A DNA stretch of 41,791 nucleotides from JAFEBO01 sp036392375 (GCA_036392375.1 DASVYC010000032.1:1-41791), one strand, 5' to 3'. Shown: positions 1 to 10,114, counted from the stretch's first letter. Notes: a model not told the origin generated them from the sequence alone. Translations and numbers: made by a program.

Positions 1-1985
<1,985 letters not shown>

Positions 1986-2176
1986 GGAGTCCTCCGAACG
2001 ATCGCGTGCCCGCGGCGTCAACCGCTTCTCGCGCGACTCACCCAAGGGTAGTGCCGCCGCCACCGTGCGTTGCACAAAACAGACCCCACTCGCGCATGCA
2101 ATCTCGCGAGGCGAGGGAAGAAATTCTGCATACTGCTCGGCCTCATCGCCACCCCCGCGTAGGGATGAACGTGACT

Positions 2177-4360
2177 TCACACGCTCGTGCTGCCCTGCCC
2201 GTACTCCGTCCATCGCCCCGCGACCCGCTCCTTGACGGCCTTGCTCATCGCGATCAGCGGCGGCCACTCGCGTACCGGCTGGCCGTTCGCCTCATCCCCG
2301 GGCATCTTCGGCGTCGCGTCAAACGCAATCCGGCGGCCGCAGACGCTGAGGTACCGATCCCGATCTGGTGCCGTGTTCGCCATCCAATGGAACAACGCGT
2401 CGTCGGGATTTCCCACGTCGGACTCGTCGCCGACAATCACCGTCCATCGCGGCAAGGCGCACTCATCGGTCAGGCCGCCGAGCGCTTTGATCAGGCGAGC
2501 GCCGTCACCCGCCTCACGCTTTGCGATCCGGACGAGCAGCCACCAGCCCCCGAACTCGGCCGGGACTCGAGCATCGAGCACGCCGGGGAGTTGCTTGACT
2601 CGAGCCTCGGTCGCGTTCGCCGCTTCTCCGAGCACGGCCTCGATGTCGCCTGCTTCGCACGCCTGCTTAGCGATTCCTTCCAAGACGCGGTGCGTCTCCG
2701 CCCGGTTGCTCTTGCGAGTCGCATCGAACCCGATCTTGCCGCCACCGCCGAGGAACGGGGCGGCGTGGTCGAGGATGTCGATCGGGCCACGGACCAACTC
2801 GCTGTCCCGCGCCGGCACGCAGCGATCACCGACAGCCCGCATCACGGCCGCGTGGTCGTGCACGTCCACGTCTTCGTCCACGATGACAATTGTCTTCGTC
2901 CACGACATCTGCCCCGCGCCCCAGATCGCGTGCATCACGCGGCGTGCGTGCAGCGGGTACTCCTTCTTGATCTTGATGAACGCGCAGTTGTGGAACGCGC
3001 CGAACATCGGCAGGTCGTAGTCCACAATGTCCGGCACGATGGTGCGGAGCAGCGGCAGGAAGATCCGCTCGGTCGCCTTTCCGAGGTAGTAATCCTCCTG
3101 CGGCGGCAAGCCCACCACAGTGGTGGGGTACACCGGATTGCGACGGTGCGTGATCGCGGTCACCTCAAGCAGCGGGTAGCGATCCGGGAGCGAGTAGAAC
3201 CCGGTGTGATCGCCGAACGGGCCTTCAAAGATTGCACCCTTTCCGAGCAGCGAGGCCCAGTCGGTCGCTGATGCGTTGGTCGTCTGCGCGTTGCGGGCTG
3301 CGATTTCCTTCGGATCGAATCCGATCAACCCGGCCTCGCTGCTCACATATCCCTCGATCACGATCTCCGCGTTCGCGGGCACACTCAGCGGCACGGTCTT
3401 GCAGTTCACCAGCGGGATCGGCCCGCGGTTCAGGAAACCCGCGAGCAGCAACTCCGAGATCCCTGGCGGCATCGGCGCCGTCGCGGCGTAGGGCAGCACG
3501 CTCTCGCCGCCCAGCGCGATCGCGACGGGCATGCGCTCGCCGCGAGCCTTCCACGAGCGCCAATGGCGGGCCCCGTCGTGGTGCATGTGCCAGTGCATCG
3601 CCATGTGGCGCTTGCCGAAGAGCTGGACGCGGTACATGCCCACGTTCCGAGAGGGCGGCGCGTCTTTGCCGATGTCGTCGGCGTGGATGGTGTGGATCGT
3701 GCCAAGGGTGATATAGCGTCCGCGGAAGTTGGCGTCCCAGTCTGGGCCGTGACCAAGCCCGTGGGCCGCGATCGCGCCGTCGTTGACGCCCGCTGGGTAT
3801 CCCAAAGCCGCATAGTCGCCATCCTGAGGCCAGCACTTGATGATCGGCAATCGCGTCAGGTCCACCTTGTCGCCCGTGATCACCACTTCCTGGCAGATGC
3901 CGCTGCGAACCTTCTTCGGCGGGATCTTCGCGATCTCGAGGAGCTCGGGAATCTTCTGCAGCTTGGCCAGCAGCGTCGGCGGCGGTTCGGGCTTGACCAG
4001 TTTCTCGATCTTGTGCCCCAACGACTCAAACCCGCCCGGCGTGTGGCCGGCACCCACGCCCGGCCCGGCGTCGTTGCAGCCAAGCGCCATCTCGACGCGG
4101 CGATAGGAGCCCCAGCCGTTGATGAGGACAGGGATGTCCGAACCCTGCACGTTTTCGAACAGCAGGGCCTTCCCACCCCCGCCGCAAAATCGGGGATCGA
4201 CCCGGCGAGCGCTGGCGGAAGGCAGGTTCGGTGCCGGCGACTTGCTCACCCGATCGGCGATCTCGGTGATCTCCAAAACCGGCGAGACCGAACTCCGAAT
4301 CCGTGTAAGCTCCCCGGCGCGTTCGAGGGCGGCGATGAAGTCCTGGGTGTTCTGGTACAT
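2177..4360 (-). CDS. UbiD-like prenylated-FMN-dependent decarboxylase
   Basis: The 727-residue product matches the UbiD/Fdc decarboxylase family. It shows the LLFENV strand near the N-terminus, the central MHWHMHHDGARHW segment, the EIVIEGYV strand carrying a family-conserved glutamate, and a long C-terminal domain. UbiD enzymes use prenylated FMN made by UbiX to (de)carboxylate unsaturated acids, often in quinone synthesis; the substrate here cannot be read. It is clearly longer than E. coli UbiD (about 500 residues). The ATG at 4360 (MYQNTQDF) is preferred over the ATG at 4390, because the latter would overlap the divergent gene starting at 4372. Residues 41-60 form an unusual Pro/Ser/Arg insert (SPAPNLPSASARRVDPRFCG) between the VSK helix and the GGGKALLFEN strand. 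No SD is visible. Confidence 0.88.
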   Translation of the reverse strand: MYQNTQDFIAALERAGELTRIRSSVSPVLEITEIADRVSKSPAPNLPSASARRVDPRFCGGGGKALLFENVQGSDIPVLINGWGSYRRVEMALGCNDAGPGVGAGHTPGGFESLGHKIEKLVKPEPPPTLLAKLQKIPELLEIAKIPPKKVRSGICQEVVITGDKVDLTRLPIIKCWPQDGDYAALGYPAGVNDGAIAAHGLGHGPDWDANFRGRYITLGTIHTIHADDIGKDAPPSRNVGMYRVQLFGKRHMAMHWHMHHDGARHWRSWKARGERMPVAIALGGESVLPYAATAPMPPGISELLLAGFLNRGPIPLVNCKTVPLSVPANAEIVIEGYVSSEAGLIGFDPKEIAARNAQTTNASATDWASLLGKGAIFEGPFGDHTGFYSLPDRYPLLEVTAITHRRNPVYPTTVVGLPPQEDYYLGKATERIFLPLLRTIVPDIVDYDLPMFGAFHNCAFIKIKKEYPLHARRVMHAIWGAGQMSWTKTIVIVDEDVDVHDHAAVMRAVGDRCVPARDSELVRGPIDILDHAAPFLGGGGKIGFDATRKSNRAETHRVLEGIAKQACEAGDIEAVLGEAANATEARVKQLPGVLDARVPAEFGGWWLLVRIAKREAGDGARLIKALGGLTDECALPRWTVIVGDESDVGNPDDALFHWMANTAPDRDRYLSVCGRRIAFDATPKMPGDEANGQPVREWPPLIAMSKAVKERVAGRWTEYGQGSTSV

Positions 4361-4365
4361 AAACT
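4360..4365 (+). promoter_or_regulatory. Putative -10 box of the methyltransferase gene (leaderless)
   Basis: TAAACT ends exactly six bases before the ATG at 4372, which would place transcription start on the A of the start codon. The box also overlaps the first base of the divergent ubiD-like start codon. No good -35 hexamer is visible. Confidence 0.45.
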
Positions 4366-4371
4366 CGCTCG

Positions 4372-5040
4372 ATGACGGCCGAATCCGCATCCAACTCGCA
4401 ACGCCCCTCGGGGCGCTCGACCCTCACTCCCGACTACCAACGCAATTGGGAAGAGTACTACGCCGCGGTCGAGGGCAAGCCGCCGCGGGACACCCTCCAG
4501 AGAGCAATCGCCGCATTCGCCCGAGAGGATGCACCCTGCGTGGCGCGACTCGCAGTCGATATCGCCTGTGGAAGCGGTCGCGACAGCGTCGAGCTGCTCC
4601 GAAACGGCTGGCATGTGATTGCGACCGACTACCACCCGGCTGCGAAGGCGTTGGCGACCGCCGCCGCGGTTTCGCCCGCGTTCCGGTTCGTGCAGACCGA
4701 TATGGAATCGCTCCCGATCCACGCCGACATCCCGCGTGCAGCGGACCTCGTCAATGCGTCCTTCGCTCTCCCGTTCTGCCAGCCCGAAGCGTTCCCGACG
4801 TTGTGGAAGTGGATCATCTCCACCCTCCGCCCCGGCGGCCGCTTCGCCGGTCAGCTCTTCGGCGACCGCGACGAATGGCGCCCGGTCCGCCCCGAAAGCC
4901 ATTTCACCCGAGCCCAGGTTCTGGAACTGCTCAAGCCCTTCACCATCGAGCACCTCGATGAAGTCGAGAAAGAAGGCGACGACGCCACCGGCAAGCCGAA
5001 ATACCACCACGTCTTCCACATCGTCGCCCGAAAGCTTTGA
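4372..5040 (+). CDS. Class I SAM-dependent methyltransferase
   Basis: This 222-residue soluble protein has a Rossmann methyltransferase fold. Motif I is VDIACGSGR at about 62-70, the acidic loop is ATDYHP at 84-89, and motif II/III-like strands read FRFVQTDMESLP and LRPGGRFAGQLFG. The C-terminal strand pair ends in HHVFHIVARKL. The pattern resembles small-molecule methyltransferases of the TehB/thiopurine type, but the substrate cannot be assigned. It diverges from the UbiD-like gene with only 11 bases between the two start codons and is followed after 23 bases by the ABC ATPase on the same strand. ATG 4372 is the only plausible ATG. It lacks an SD and instead has TAAACT six bases upstream. 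Confidence 0.85.
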   Translation: MTAESASNSQRPSGRSTLTPDYQRNWEEYYAAVEGKPPRDTLQRAIAAFAREDAPCVARLAVDIACGSGRDSVELLRNGWHVIATDYHPAAKALATAAAVSPAFRFVQTDMESLPIHADIPRAADLVNASFALPFCQPEAFPTLWKWIISTLRPGGRFAGQLFGDRDEWRPVRPESHFTRAQVLELLKPFTIEHLDEVEKEGDDATGKPKYHHVFHIVARKL

Positions 5041-5068
5041 TGCCTTGATGCCTCGATGCCTCGATGCT
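5037..5068 (+). repeat. 8-bp tandem repeat spanning a gene junction
   Basis: Four consecutive 8-base units (TTGATGCC, TTGATGCC, TCGATGCC, TCGATGCT) cover the last codon and stop of the methyltransferase gene and the start codon of the ABC ATPase gene. Each unit contains an ATG, and because 8 is not a multiple of 3 the successive ATGs lie in different frames. Confidence 0.8.
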
Positions 5069-6146
5069 TTCCCCCACCGGAGTCGCTCGCTTGCCCACCG
5101 CCACCGCCGATCTTGCACTGGATCTCAAGGACGTTGACAAGTCCTACGCCGCAGGCTGGTTCAAACGCGGCGTGCACGCTCTTCGCGGCATCGACATGCA
5201 CGTCGGCCGCGGCGAGGTCTTCGGGCTTCTCGGGCCGAACGGCGCAGGCAAGTCGACTCTCATCAAGATTCTGATGACCGTCATCGCGCCGACCCGGGCC
5301 CAGGGCACGATGCTGGGTCGGCGAATCGGCGACAAATCCACGCTCGCTCGTGTCGGCTACCTGCCCGAGCACCACCGTTTCCCGGACTACTTGACCGGCC
5401 GCCAGGTCGTGGAGTTCTATGGCGCGATGAGCGGCGTCACACGTCGGGATCGCAAACAACGCGCCGCACACCTTCTCGACTTCGTCGGCATGGCCAAGTG
5501 GGCCGACACCAAAGTCCGCGGCTATTCCAAGGGCATGCGGCAACGCGTCGGCATCGCCCAGGCGCTAGTCAACGACCCCGAACTCGTGCTGCTCGACGAA
5601 CCGACCGATGGCGTCGACCCCGTCGGCCGCCGCGACATCCGCCAGATGTGCCAGACCCTCAAGGACCGCGGCAAGACCGTGTTCCTCAACTCTCACCTGC
5701 TCAGCGAACTCGAGATGATCTGCGACCGCGTCGCGATCCTGGTGCAAGGCCGCGTTGCCTCGCAGGGCACGATCGACAGCCTCACGACACACCGCCAGCG
5801 CTACGAGATCGAGGTGGCGAGCGACGACAGCAACGTGGACACGGGTCTCCGCGGCGCGTTGTCCGTGTGGCTCAAGCCCGATGCCAGCGGATCTCTCACG
5901 GGGCAGCTGCAGACCGGGGAGTCGATCGACGTGCGGCTTGATCAACCGCACGCGCCGGCGATGGTGAAGGTCGCGACCGCCGACGCCGCCAAGGTGCAGC
6001 CGCTGCTCGACTCGATCCGTGCGGCACGCCTGACGCTGCGCGCGGTGCGTCCGATTCGTCCCTCGCTCGAGGACCTGTTCATGGAAGCCGTCACCGACCC
6101 GACCACCGGCAAGACCCTCGCCCCGGGCGCGAAGGAGGATGCGTGA
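5064..6146 (+). CDS. ABC transporter ATP-binding protein
   Basis: This 360-residue ATPase of an ABC-2 type exporter has Walker A GPNGAGKST (57-65), signature YSKGMRQR (154-161), Walker B LVLLDEPTDGVDP (174-186) and the switch histidine in NSHLLSE. Beyond the roughly 230-residue nucleotide-binding domain is a C-terminal extension of about 120 residues (VRLDQPHAP, RAVRPIRPSLEDLFMEAV), as in DrrA/CcmA-like exporters. It binds ATP at the inner membrane and powers the permease encoded next; the stop overlaps the next start in TGATG, indicating translational coupling. ATG 5064 lies inside an 8-bp tandem repeat and has no SD, so the exact start is less certain than the family. Substrate unknown. Confidence 0.92.
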   Translation: MLSPTGVARLPTATADLALDLKDVDKSYAAGWFKRGVHALRGIDMHVGRGEVFGLLGPNGAGKSTLIKILMTVIAPTRAQGTMLGRRIGDKSTLARVGYLPEHHRFPDYLTGRQVVEFYGAMSGVTRRDRKQRAAHLLDFVGMAKWADTKVRGYSKGMRQRVGIAQALVNDPELVLLDEPTDGVDPVGRRDIRQMCQTLKDRGKTVFLNSHLLSELEMICDRVAILVQGRVASQGTIDSLTTHRQRYEIEVASDDSNVDTGLRGALSVWLKPDASGSLTGQLQTGESIDVRLDQPHAPAMVKVATADAAKVQPLLDSIRAARLTLRAVRPIRPSLEDLFMEAVTDPTTGKTLAPGAKEDA

Positions 6147-7336
6147 TGATCATGACGCAGACCATGGCGATGCTGGTGGACGCGTACCGCGAACTCAACA
6201 GCAAGAAGATGTTCTGGATCTCGCTGATCCTGTCCGGGCTCGTGGTCGCCGCCATCGCGTGCGTCGGCATCAACGACAAGGGGCTTACGGTCCTGTGGTG
6301 GACGATCTCCCTTGACATCCTGAACACATCGTTCCTCAGCCCGGCGTCGTTCTACAAGTTTGTCTTCATCCAGTTCGGCTTCAATTTCTGGCTCGCGTGG
6401 ATCGCCAGCATCCTGGCCCTCATCAGCACCGCATCCATCATCCCCGACCTCGTCGCCGGCGGCAGCATCGAGCTCTCACTCTCCAAGCCCATCGCAAGAG
6501 TCCGTCTCTTCCTGACCAAGTACGCCACCGCGCTGTTGTTCACAGGCATGCAGGTCGCCGTGTTCACCGTCGCGAGTTTCCTCGTCATCGGCGTGCGTGG
6601 CGGGGCGTGGGAGTGGTCGATCTTCCTGGCGATTCCGCTGGTTCTGCTCTTCTTCAGCTTCATCTACTGCGTGTGCGCACTGCTCGGGCTTGTCACCCGT
6701 TCCACCATCGCGGCGCTGTTGCTCAGCGTGCTCTTCTGGTTCTTCCTCTTCCTGCTGAATACGTCGGAGCGAACGGTTTTGCTCTTCAAGCTGAACGCAG
6801 AAGACCGAATCGCGACCGCTCAGAGGGAGCTCGACAATCTGCCGGAGCTCATCAGCCGCAGCAAAGAGCGAATCGCGATCTTTTCCACGCCCGGCGAAGG
6901 CGAGAACGACACCGCCCGCTCGCGGCGGGAGTCCAACAAGGCCACCGAAGAGGCCAAGCTCGCCGGCCACGAGATGCGGGTCGCGACACGTCAGCAGAAC
7001 CTCGCCGAGTACAGGACCAGCTTCGAGACCCTAGACAAGTGGCACACCATGCTGTTCGGCGTCAAGACGGTGTTCCCCAAGACCGCAGAGACCATGGGAC
7101 TCTTGGAGCGCCAGCTCACGTCGCTGAACGAGCTCCAGAGGTTCGCCGACGCCCAAGAAGAAAGAGATAACGACCGCCCCCGCGGCCGCGGCAACGAGCC
7201 CAGCCCGCGCGTGGCTCGCAAGGTCGAGGAAGTCCTGCGCTCACGCTCGGTCTTCTGGGTCGTCGGCACCTCGGTGATGTTTGAGGCCCTGGTCCTCTTC
7301 ATCTGCTGCGCGATCTTTGTGCGGCGTGACTTCTGA
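6146..7336 (+). CDS. ABC-2 type transporter permease
   Basis: This 396-residue integral membrane protein is the partner of the upstream ATPase. About six hydrophobic segments are visible: one near residues 24-45, several between 65 and 210 (including a long LLLSVLFWFFLFLL stretch), and one at the C-terminus (VMFEALVLFICCAIFV). A large charged soluble region at roughly 215-355 separates the last helix from the rest. It is rich in Glu, Arg and Gln with heptad-like stretches (AQRELDNLPELISRSKERI) and probably forms a coiled coil outside the membrane. ATG 6146, overlapping the preceding TGA, is chosen over GTG 6143 because AGGAGG at 6133-6138 lies seven bases upstream. Substrate unknown. Confidence 0.85.
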   Translation: MIMTQTMAMLVDAYRELNSKKMFWISLILSGLVVAAIACVGINDKGLTVLWWTISLDILNTSFLSPASFYKFVFIQFGFNFWLAWIASILALISTASIIPDLVAGGSIELSLSKPIARVRLFLTKYATALLFTGMQVAVFTVASFLVIGVRGGAWEWSIFLAIPLVLLFFSFIYCVCALLGLVTRSTIAALLLSVLFWFFLFLLNTSERTVLLFKLNAEDRIATAQRELDNLPELISRSKERIAIFSTPGEGENDTARSRRESNKATEEAKLAGHEMRVATRQQNLAEYRTSFETLDKWHTMLFGVKTVFPKTAETMGLLERQLTSLNELQRFADAQEERDNDRPRGRGNEPSPRVARKVEEVLRSRSVFWVVGTSVMFEALVLFICCAIFVRRDF

Positions 7337-7354
7337 CTCGACGTGGTGGGTTGT

Positions 7355-7380
7355 CCTCGCGTCCGCGGTCACCCGCGAGG
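7355..7380. terminator. Possible bidirectional hairpin between convergent genes
   Basis: CCTCGCG (7355-7361) and CGCGAGG (7374-7380) form a 7-bp stem in the gap between the permease stop and the proC stop, and it includes the proC stop codon. No T-tract follows, so function as an intrinsic terminator is uncertain. Confidence 0.3.
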
Positions 7381-8274
7381 GGATGGGGTAGGGTGCGAGC
7401 CCGCTCCGCGTGAGAGTTCCGCGCCGCGTCGCGTCGCTGCCGCAATCGCCTCGGCCATGGTCTGCATGACGCCTTGTGCGTCCAGCACCCCGATCGCCGC
7501 GGCGGTTGTTCCACCCTTGCTCGTCACCGCCGCCCGCAGGTCTGCCGCTGGCTTTGCTGTCTCTCCGACGAGCAGCGCAGCCGAACCATGCAGCACGCTC
7601 CGCACGATGTCGTCGGCGTCGGCTTCGGCGATGCCCTGCTGCACCGCGGCCTTGGTCATCGCCTCGGCGAGATAGAACACGTACGCCGGCCCGCTGCCCG
7701 CGACGGCGGTGAACGCGTCGAAGAGCCGCTCTTCCAACGAGACCACCCGACCGAGTGCCGCGAAGAGCGTCCGCGTGAACGCGTCGTCGCCCGGGCTGGC
7801 TGATCGCCCCAACGCAACCGCTGAGCACCCCATCCGGATCTGCGCGGGCGTGTTGGGCATGACCCGCACCACGCGGGCGCGGCTGCCCAGGAGCCGCTCC
7901 AGCATCTCGGTGCGCGTGCCGGCCAGAATGGAGACCACCGTGCGAGTAACGCCGTTCGTATCGAGGGACGACCTCAGGGCCGTCGCGGCTCCATCCACCA
8001 TCTGCGGCTTGACGGCCAGCAGCACGTGCCCCGCGCCCGCGACGCTCTCTCGCGCCGCGAGAAGGCGCATGCCTTCACTCACGTTCGATACTGCCGCGAA
8101 ACCTCGCGCTGCCCATTCGGTCCGCTTCGCGTCATCGATCTCGCACACGATCACGCCGTCAGGTCGCAGCAGGCCCGCCGCGATGCCTCCCTCAACGATC
8201 GCGCGGCACATGTTCCCTCCGCCCACAAACAGCAGCGGTGCGGTCCGCGTCGTGGGCGTGTCAAGAGTGGTCAT
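7369..8274 (-). CDS. proC: Pyrroline-5-carboxylate reductase
   Basis: This cytoplasmic enzyme reduces 1-pyrroline-5-carboxylate to proline with NAD(P)H. The 301-residue protein has the N-terminal dinucleotide motif FVGGGNM (16-22), the strand VLLAVKPQMV, the RVMPNTPAQI segment, and the C-terminal family signature around FTAVAGSGPAYVF followed by TSKGGTTAAAIGVLDAQG. About 12 extra residues precede the Rossmann strand and a low-complexity tail follows it. The gene is convergent with the ABC permease and divergent from accA. The ATG at 8274 has no SD but sits six bases downstream of TACGCT on the coding strand, predicting a leaderless mRNA. Confidence 0.95.
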   Translation of the reverse strand: MTTLDTPTTRTAPLLFVGGGNMCRAIVEGGIAAGLLRPDGVIVCEIDDAKRTEWAARGFAAVSNVSEGMRLLAARESVAGAGHVLLAVKPQMVDGAATALRSSLDTNGVTRTVVSILAGTRTEMLERLLGSRARVVRVMPNTPAQIRMGCSAVALGRSASPGDDAFTRTLFAALGRVVSLEERLFDAFTAVAGSGPAYVFYLAEAMTKAAVQQGIAEADADDIVRSVLHGSAALLVGETAKPAADLRAAVTSKGGTTAAAIGVLDAQGVMQTMAEAIAAATRRGAELSRGAGSHPTPSPRG

Positions 8275-8280
8275 GCTGCA

Positions 8281-8286
8281 AGCGTA
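8281..8286 (-). promoter_or_regulatory. Putative -10 box of proC (leaderless)
   Basis: The coding strand reads TACGCT, six bases, then the proC ATG. The surrounding 19-mer CCGGTACGCTTGCAGCATG differs by one base from that of the LOG-family gene. No convincing -35 is visible. Confidence 0.5.
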
Positions 8287-8346
8287 CCGGCTTCGCTCCC
8301 GTGCCGGCTCGGCCTTCAGGGATCGTTAGCCCATCGGCCCGCGATA

Positions 8347-8370
8347 GAGCCTCTCGCGTAAGCGAGAGGT
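8347..8370. repeat. REP-like hairpin, copy upstream of accA
   Basis: Perfect 8-bp stem CCTCTCGC (8350-8357) / GCGAGAGG (8362-8369) with loop GTAA, inside the proC-accA divergent region. It follows the pattern GAGCC-N4-GCGYMAGC-N4-GG shared with copies at 16.3 kb and 26.9 kb. Confidence 0.7.
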
Positions 8371-8424
8371 CGGCCAGGCTTCCCGCGCATTCGCGTCTGC
8401 CTCCACAATCCCACCAAATCCAGC

Positions 8425-8430
8425 TAGAAT
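8425..8430 (+). promoter_or_regulatory. Putative -10 box of accA (leaderless)
   Basis: TAGAAT ends six bases before the accA ATG at 8437. A weak -35 (TCCACA, 8402-8407) lies 17 bases upstream. No SD is present, so transcription and translation probably start at the same base. Confidence 0.6.
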
Positions 8431-8436
8431 CTACTC

Positions 8437-9441
8437 ATGGCCACCTACTACCAACTCGAGTTCGAGAAGCCGCTCGTCGAGCTTGATCGCCAGATCGACG
8501 AGATCGAGCAACGCATCCGCCGCGAGGAGAGCGACGAGACGACGATTCCCAGCGCCAACGCCCTCCGCGCCGACGTTGAGACACTCCGAAACCAGCGTTC
8601 CGAGCTCATCAAGTCCATCTACTCCGGCCTGACCGCGTGGCAGACCGTTCGGGTCGCTCGTCACCCGCTTCGCCCTCAGACTCGCGACTACATCGAATCG
8701 ATGACCCGCGACTTCGCCGAACTCCACGGCGACCGCCGCTTCGGTGACGACCCCGCCATCGTCTGCGGCATGTGCCGCATCGGCCCCATCAAGTGCATGC
8801 TCATCGGCCACCAGAAAGGCCGCGAGACCGGCGAGAAGATCGCCTGCCACTTCGGGTGCGCACATCCCGAGGGCTATCGCAAGGCGTTGCTCAAAATGCA
8901 GCTCGCCGAGAAGTTCGGTCTGCCCATCGTGACACTCGTGGACACCCCGGGCGCGTATCCCGGCCTCGGTGCCGAGCAGCGCGGCCAGGCCGAGGCCATC
9001 GCCGTCAACCTCCGCGAGATGAGCCGCCTCCGCGTCCCGATCGTCAGCATCGTCATCGGCGAGGGCGGCTCGGGCGGTGCGCTCGGTATCGCCGTCGCCG
9101 ATCGCGTCGCGATGCTACGCAACTCGTGGTACTCGGTCATCAGCCCCGAGGGCTGCGCGGCCATCCTGTGGAAGGAAGCCAACGAGCAGACCAACACCGC
9201 CGCCGCGAAATCCTTGAAACTCACCGCCCAGGACAACGTGGAGCTCGGGATCATCGACGACATCATCGAAGAGCCCTTGGGCGGTGCCCATCGCAACCCC
9301 AAGGCGATGGCGAACGACCTCGCCGATTGGATCGTGCGGAACGTGCAGGAACTCAGGGCCAAGTCCGGTGATGAACTCGTCAACGCACGCTACGAGCGAT
9401 TCCGACGCATGGGGTCGTTTCTCGAGCAGGCCAAGGCCTGA
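8437..9441 (+). CDS. accA: Acetyl-CoA carboxylase carboxyltransferase subunit alpha
   Basis: AccA with AccD transfers carboxyl from carboxybiotin to acetyl-CoA to make malonyl-CoA for fatty-acid synthesis. The 334-residue length is close to the E. coli protein (319). The helical N-terminus (FEKPLVELDRQIDEIEQRI) is typical. The crotonase-fold core carries GHQKGRET, the HPEGYRKALLKM helix, VDTPGAYPG, the oxyanion-hole glycines in GEGGSGGALGI and SPEGCAAILWK. Subunit beta (accD) is not nearby, which is common. The start is supported by the N-terminal match and by TAGAAT six bases upstream. Its stop codon lies in an imperfect 14-bp inverted repeat shared with the convergent LOG gene. Confidence 0.97.
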   Translation: MATYYQLEFEKPLVELDRQIDEIEQRIRREESDETTIPSANALRADVETLRNQRSELIKSIYSGLTAWQTVRVARHPLRPQTRDYIESMTRDFAELHGDRRFGDDPAIVCGMCRIGPIKCMLIGHQKGRETGEKIACHFGCAHPEGYRKALLKMQLAEKFGLPIVTLVDTPGAYPGLGAEQRGQAEAIAVNLREMSRLRVPIVSIVIGEGGSGGALGIAVADRVAMLRNSWYSVISPEGCAAILWKEANEQTNTAAAKSLKLTAQDNVELGIIDDIIEEPLGGAHRNPKAMANDLADWIVRNVQELRAKSGDELVNARYERFRRMGSFLEQAKA

Positions 9442-9492
9442 TCAAGCCGTCGCCCAAACATGCGGCTTGCAGCCGCGCCGACGTCTTGATCA
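9439..9492. terminator. Nested inverted repeat covering both convergent stop codons
   Basis: The outer arms 9439-9452 and 9479-9492 pair over 14 bases with one mismatch. Inside, GCGGCT (9462-9467) pairs with AGCCGC (9471-9476). The accA TGA (9439-9441) and the LOG-gene stop (9490-9492) are the outermost bases of the stem. There is no T-run, so a Rho-independent mechanism is not certain; it may act as an end-protecting or bidirectional termination structure. Confidence 0.5.
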
Positions 9493-10062
9493 CTTCACGA
9501 AAGCGCCGAGTCGCTCGTGCACCCGCTCGCACAGGGCCCGCGGCTCGCGTTCCACGATCAGGAACTCCCTGTGCGCGATCCGTAGGAAGCCGTTCTCGCC
9601 AGCGTGATCCAGGAACTCGAGCAGGCGTGAGAAGAAGCCCTCGGTGTCGAGCAGGCCGACCGGCTTCTGGTGCAGGCGGAGCTGGGCCCACGCGAGGATC
9701 TCGAACAACTCGTCCAGTGTCCCGTACCCGCCCGGGAGCGCCACGAACGCGTCCGCCATCGAGGCCATCTGCATCTTCCGCTCGTGCATGGTCTCGACGA
9801 TCCGCATGTCGTGGACTTTGGGGTGCGCCAGTTCCTTGCCGACCAATTGGCGCGTGATCACGCCTGTCACCGCGCCGTCGCGCGAGAGGGCCCCGTTCGC
9901 GACGGCTCCCATGAGTCCCAGGCTGCCCCCGCCGTAGACAAGCCGCGAACCGGCCTCCGCCAGCGAGGCTCCCAGAGCGTGTGCCGCGTCCGCGAACGCC
10001 GCCCGGGTGCCGGCCGACGCGCCGCAGTACACCGCGATCTTCCGTTCTTCTGTGGGGTTCAT
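9490..10062 (-). CDS. LOG family protein (nucleoside 5'-monophosphate phosphoribohydrolase-like)
   Basis: This 190-residue protein has the LOG/TIGR00730 Rossmann-like fold. It shows IAVYCGASAG at the N-terminus, YGGGSLGLMGAVA, the MHERKMQMASMADAFVALPGG stretch (catalytic Arg and Lys of the family) and PGGYGTLDELFE, matching the PGGxGTxxE motif. Characterised members cleave cytokinin riboside monophosphates or other nucleotides to base plus ribose phosphate; in bacteria the natural substrate is often unknown. ATG 10062 (MNPTEERK) is preferred over 10107 because it begins just before the conserved fold and sits six bases after TACGCT. The gene is convergent with accA. Confidence 0.9.
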   Translation of the reverse strand: MNPTEERKIAVYCGASAGTRAAFADAAHALGASLAEAGSRLVYGGGSLGLMGAVANGALSRDGAVTGVITRQLVGKELAHPKVHDMRIVETMHERKMQMASMADAFVALPGGYGTLDELFEILAWAQLRLHQKPVGLLDTEGFFSRLLEFLDHAGENGFLRIAHREFLIVEREPRALCERVHERLGAFVK

Positions 10063-10068
10063 GCCGCA

Positions 10069-10074
10069 AGCGTA
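10069..10074 (-). promoter_or_regulatory. Putative -10 box of the LOG-family gene (leaderless)
   Basis: On the coding strand CCGGTACGCTTGCGGCATG places TACGCT six bases before the ATG at 10062, almost identical to the proC start region. Confidence 0.5.
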
Positions 10075-10114
10075 CCGGATCACCGCGGCGGGCGAGCGTG
10101 GGCCCACACGTGAC

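Noticed and set aside
2006..3271. Open frames antisense to the UbiD-like gene
   Set aside because: Compositionally biased and without any family signature; the minus strand carries the conserved protein.
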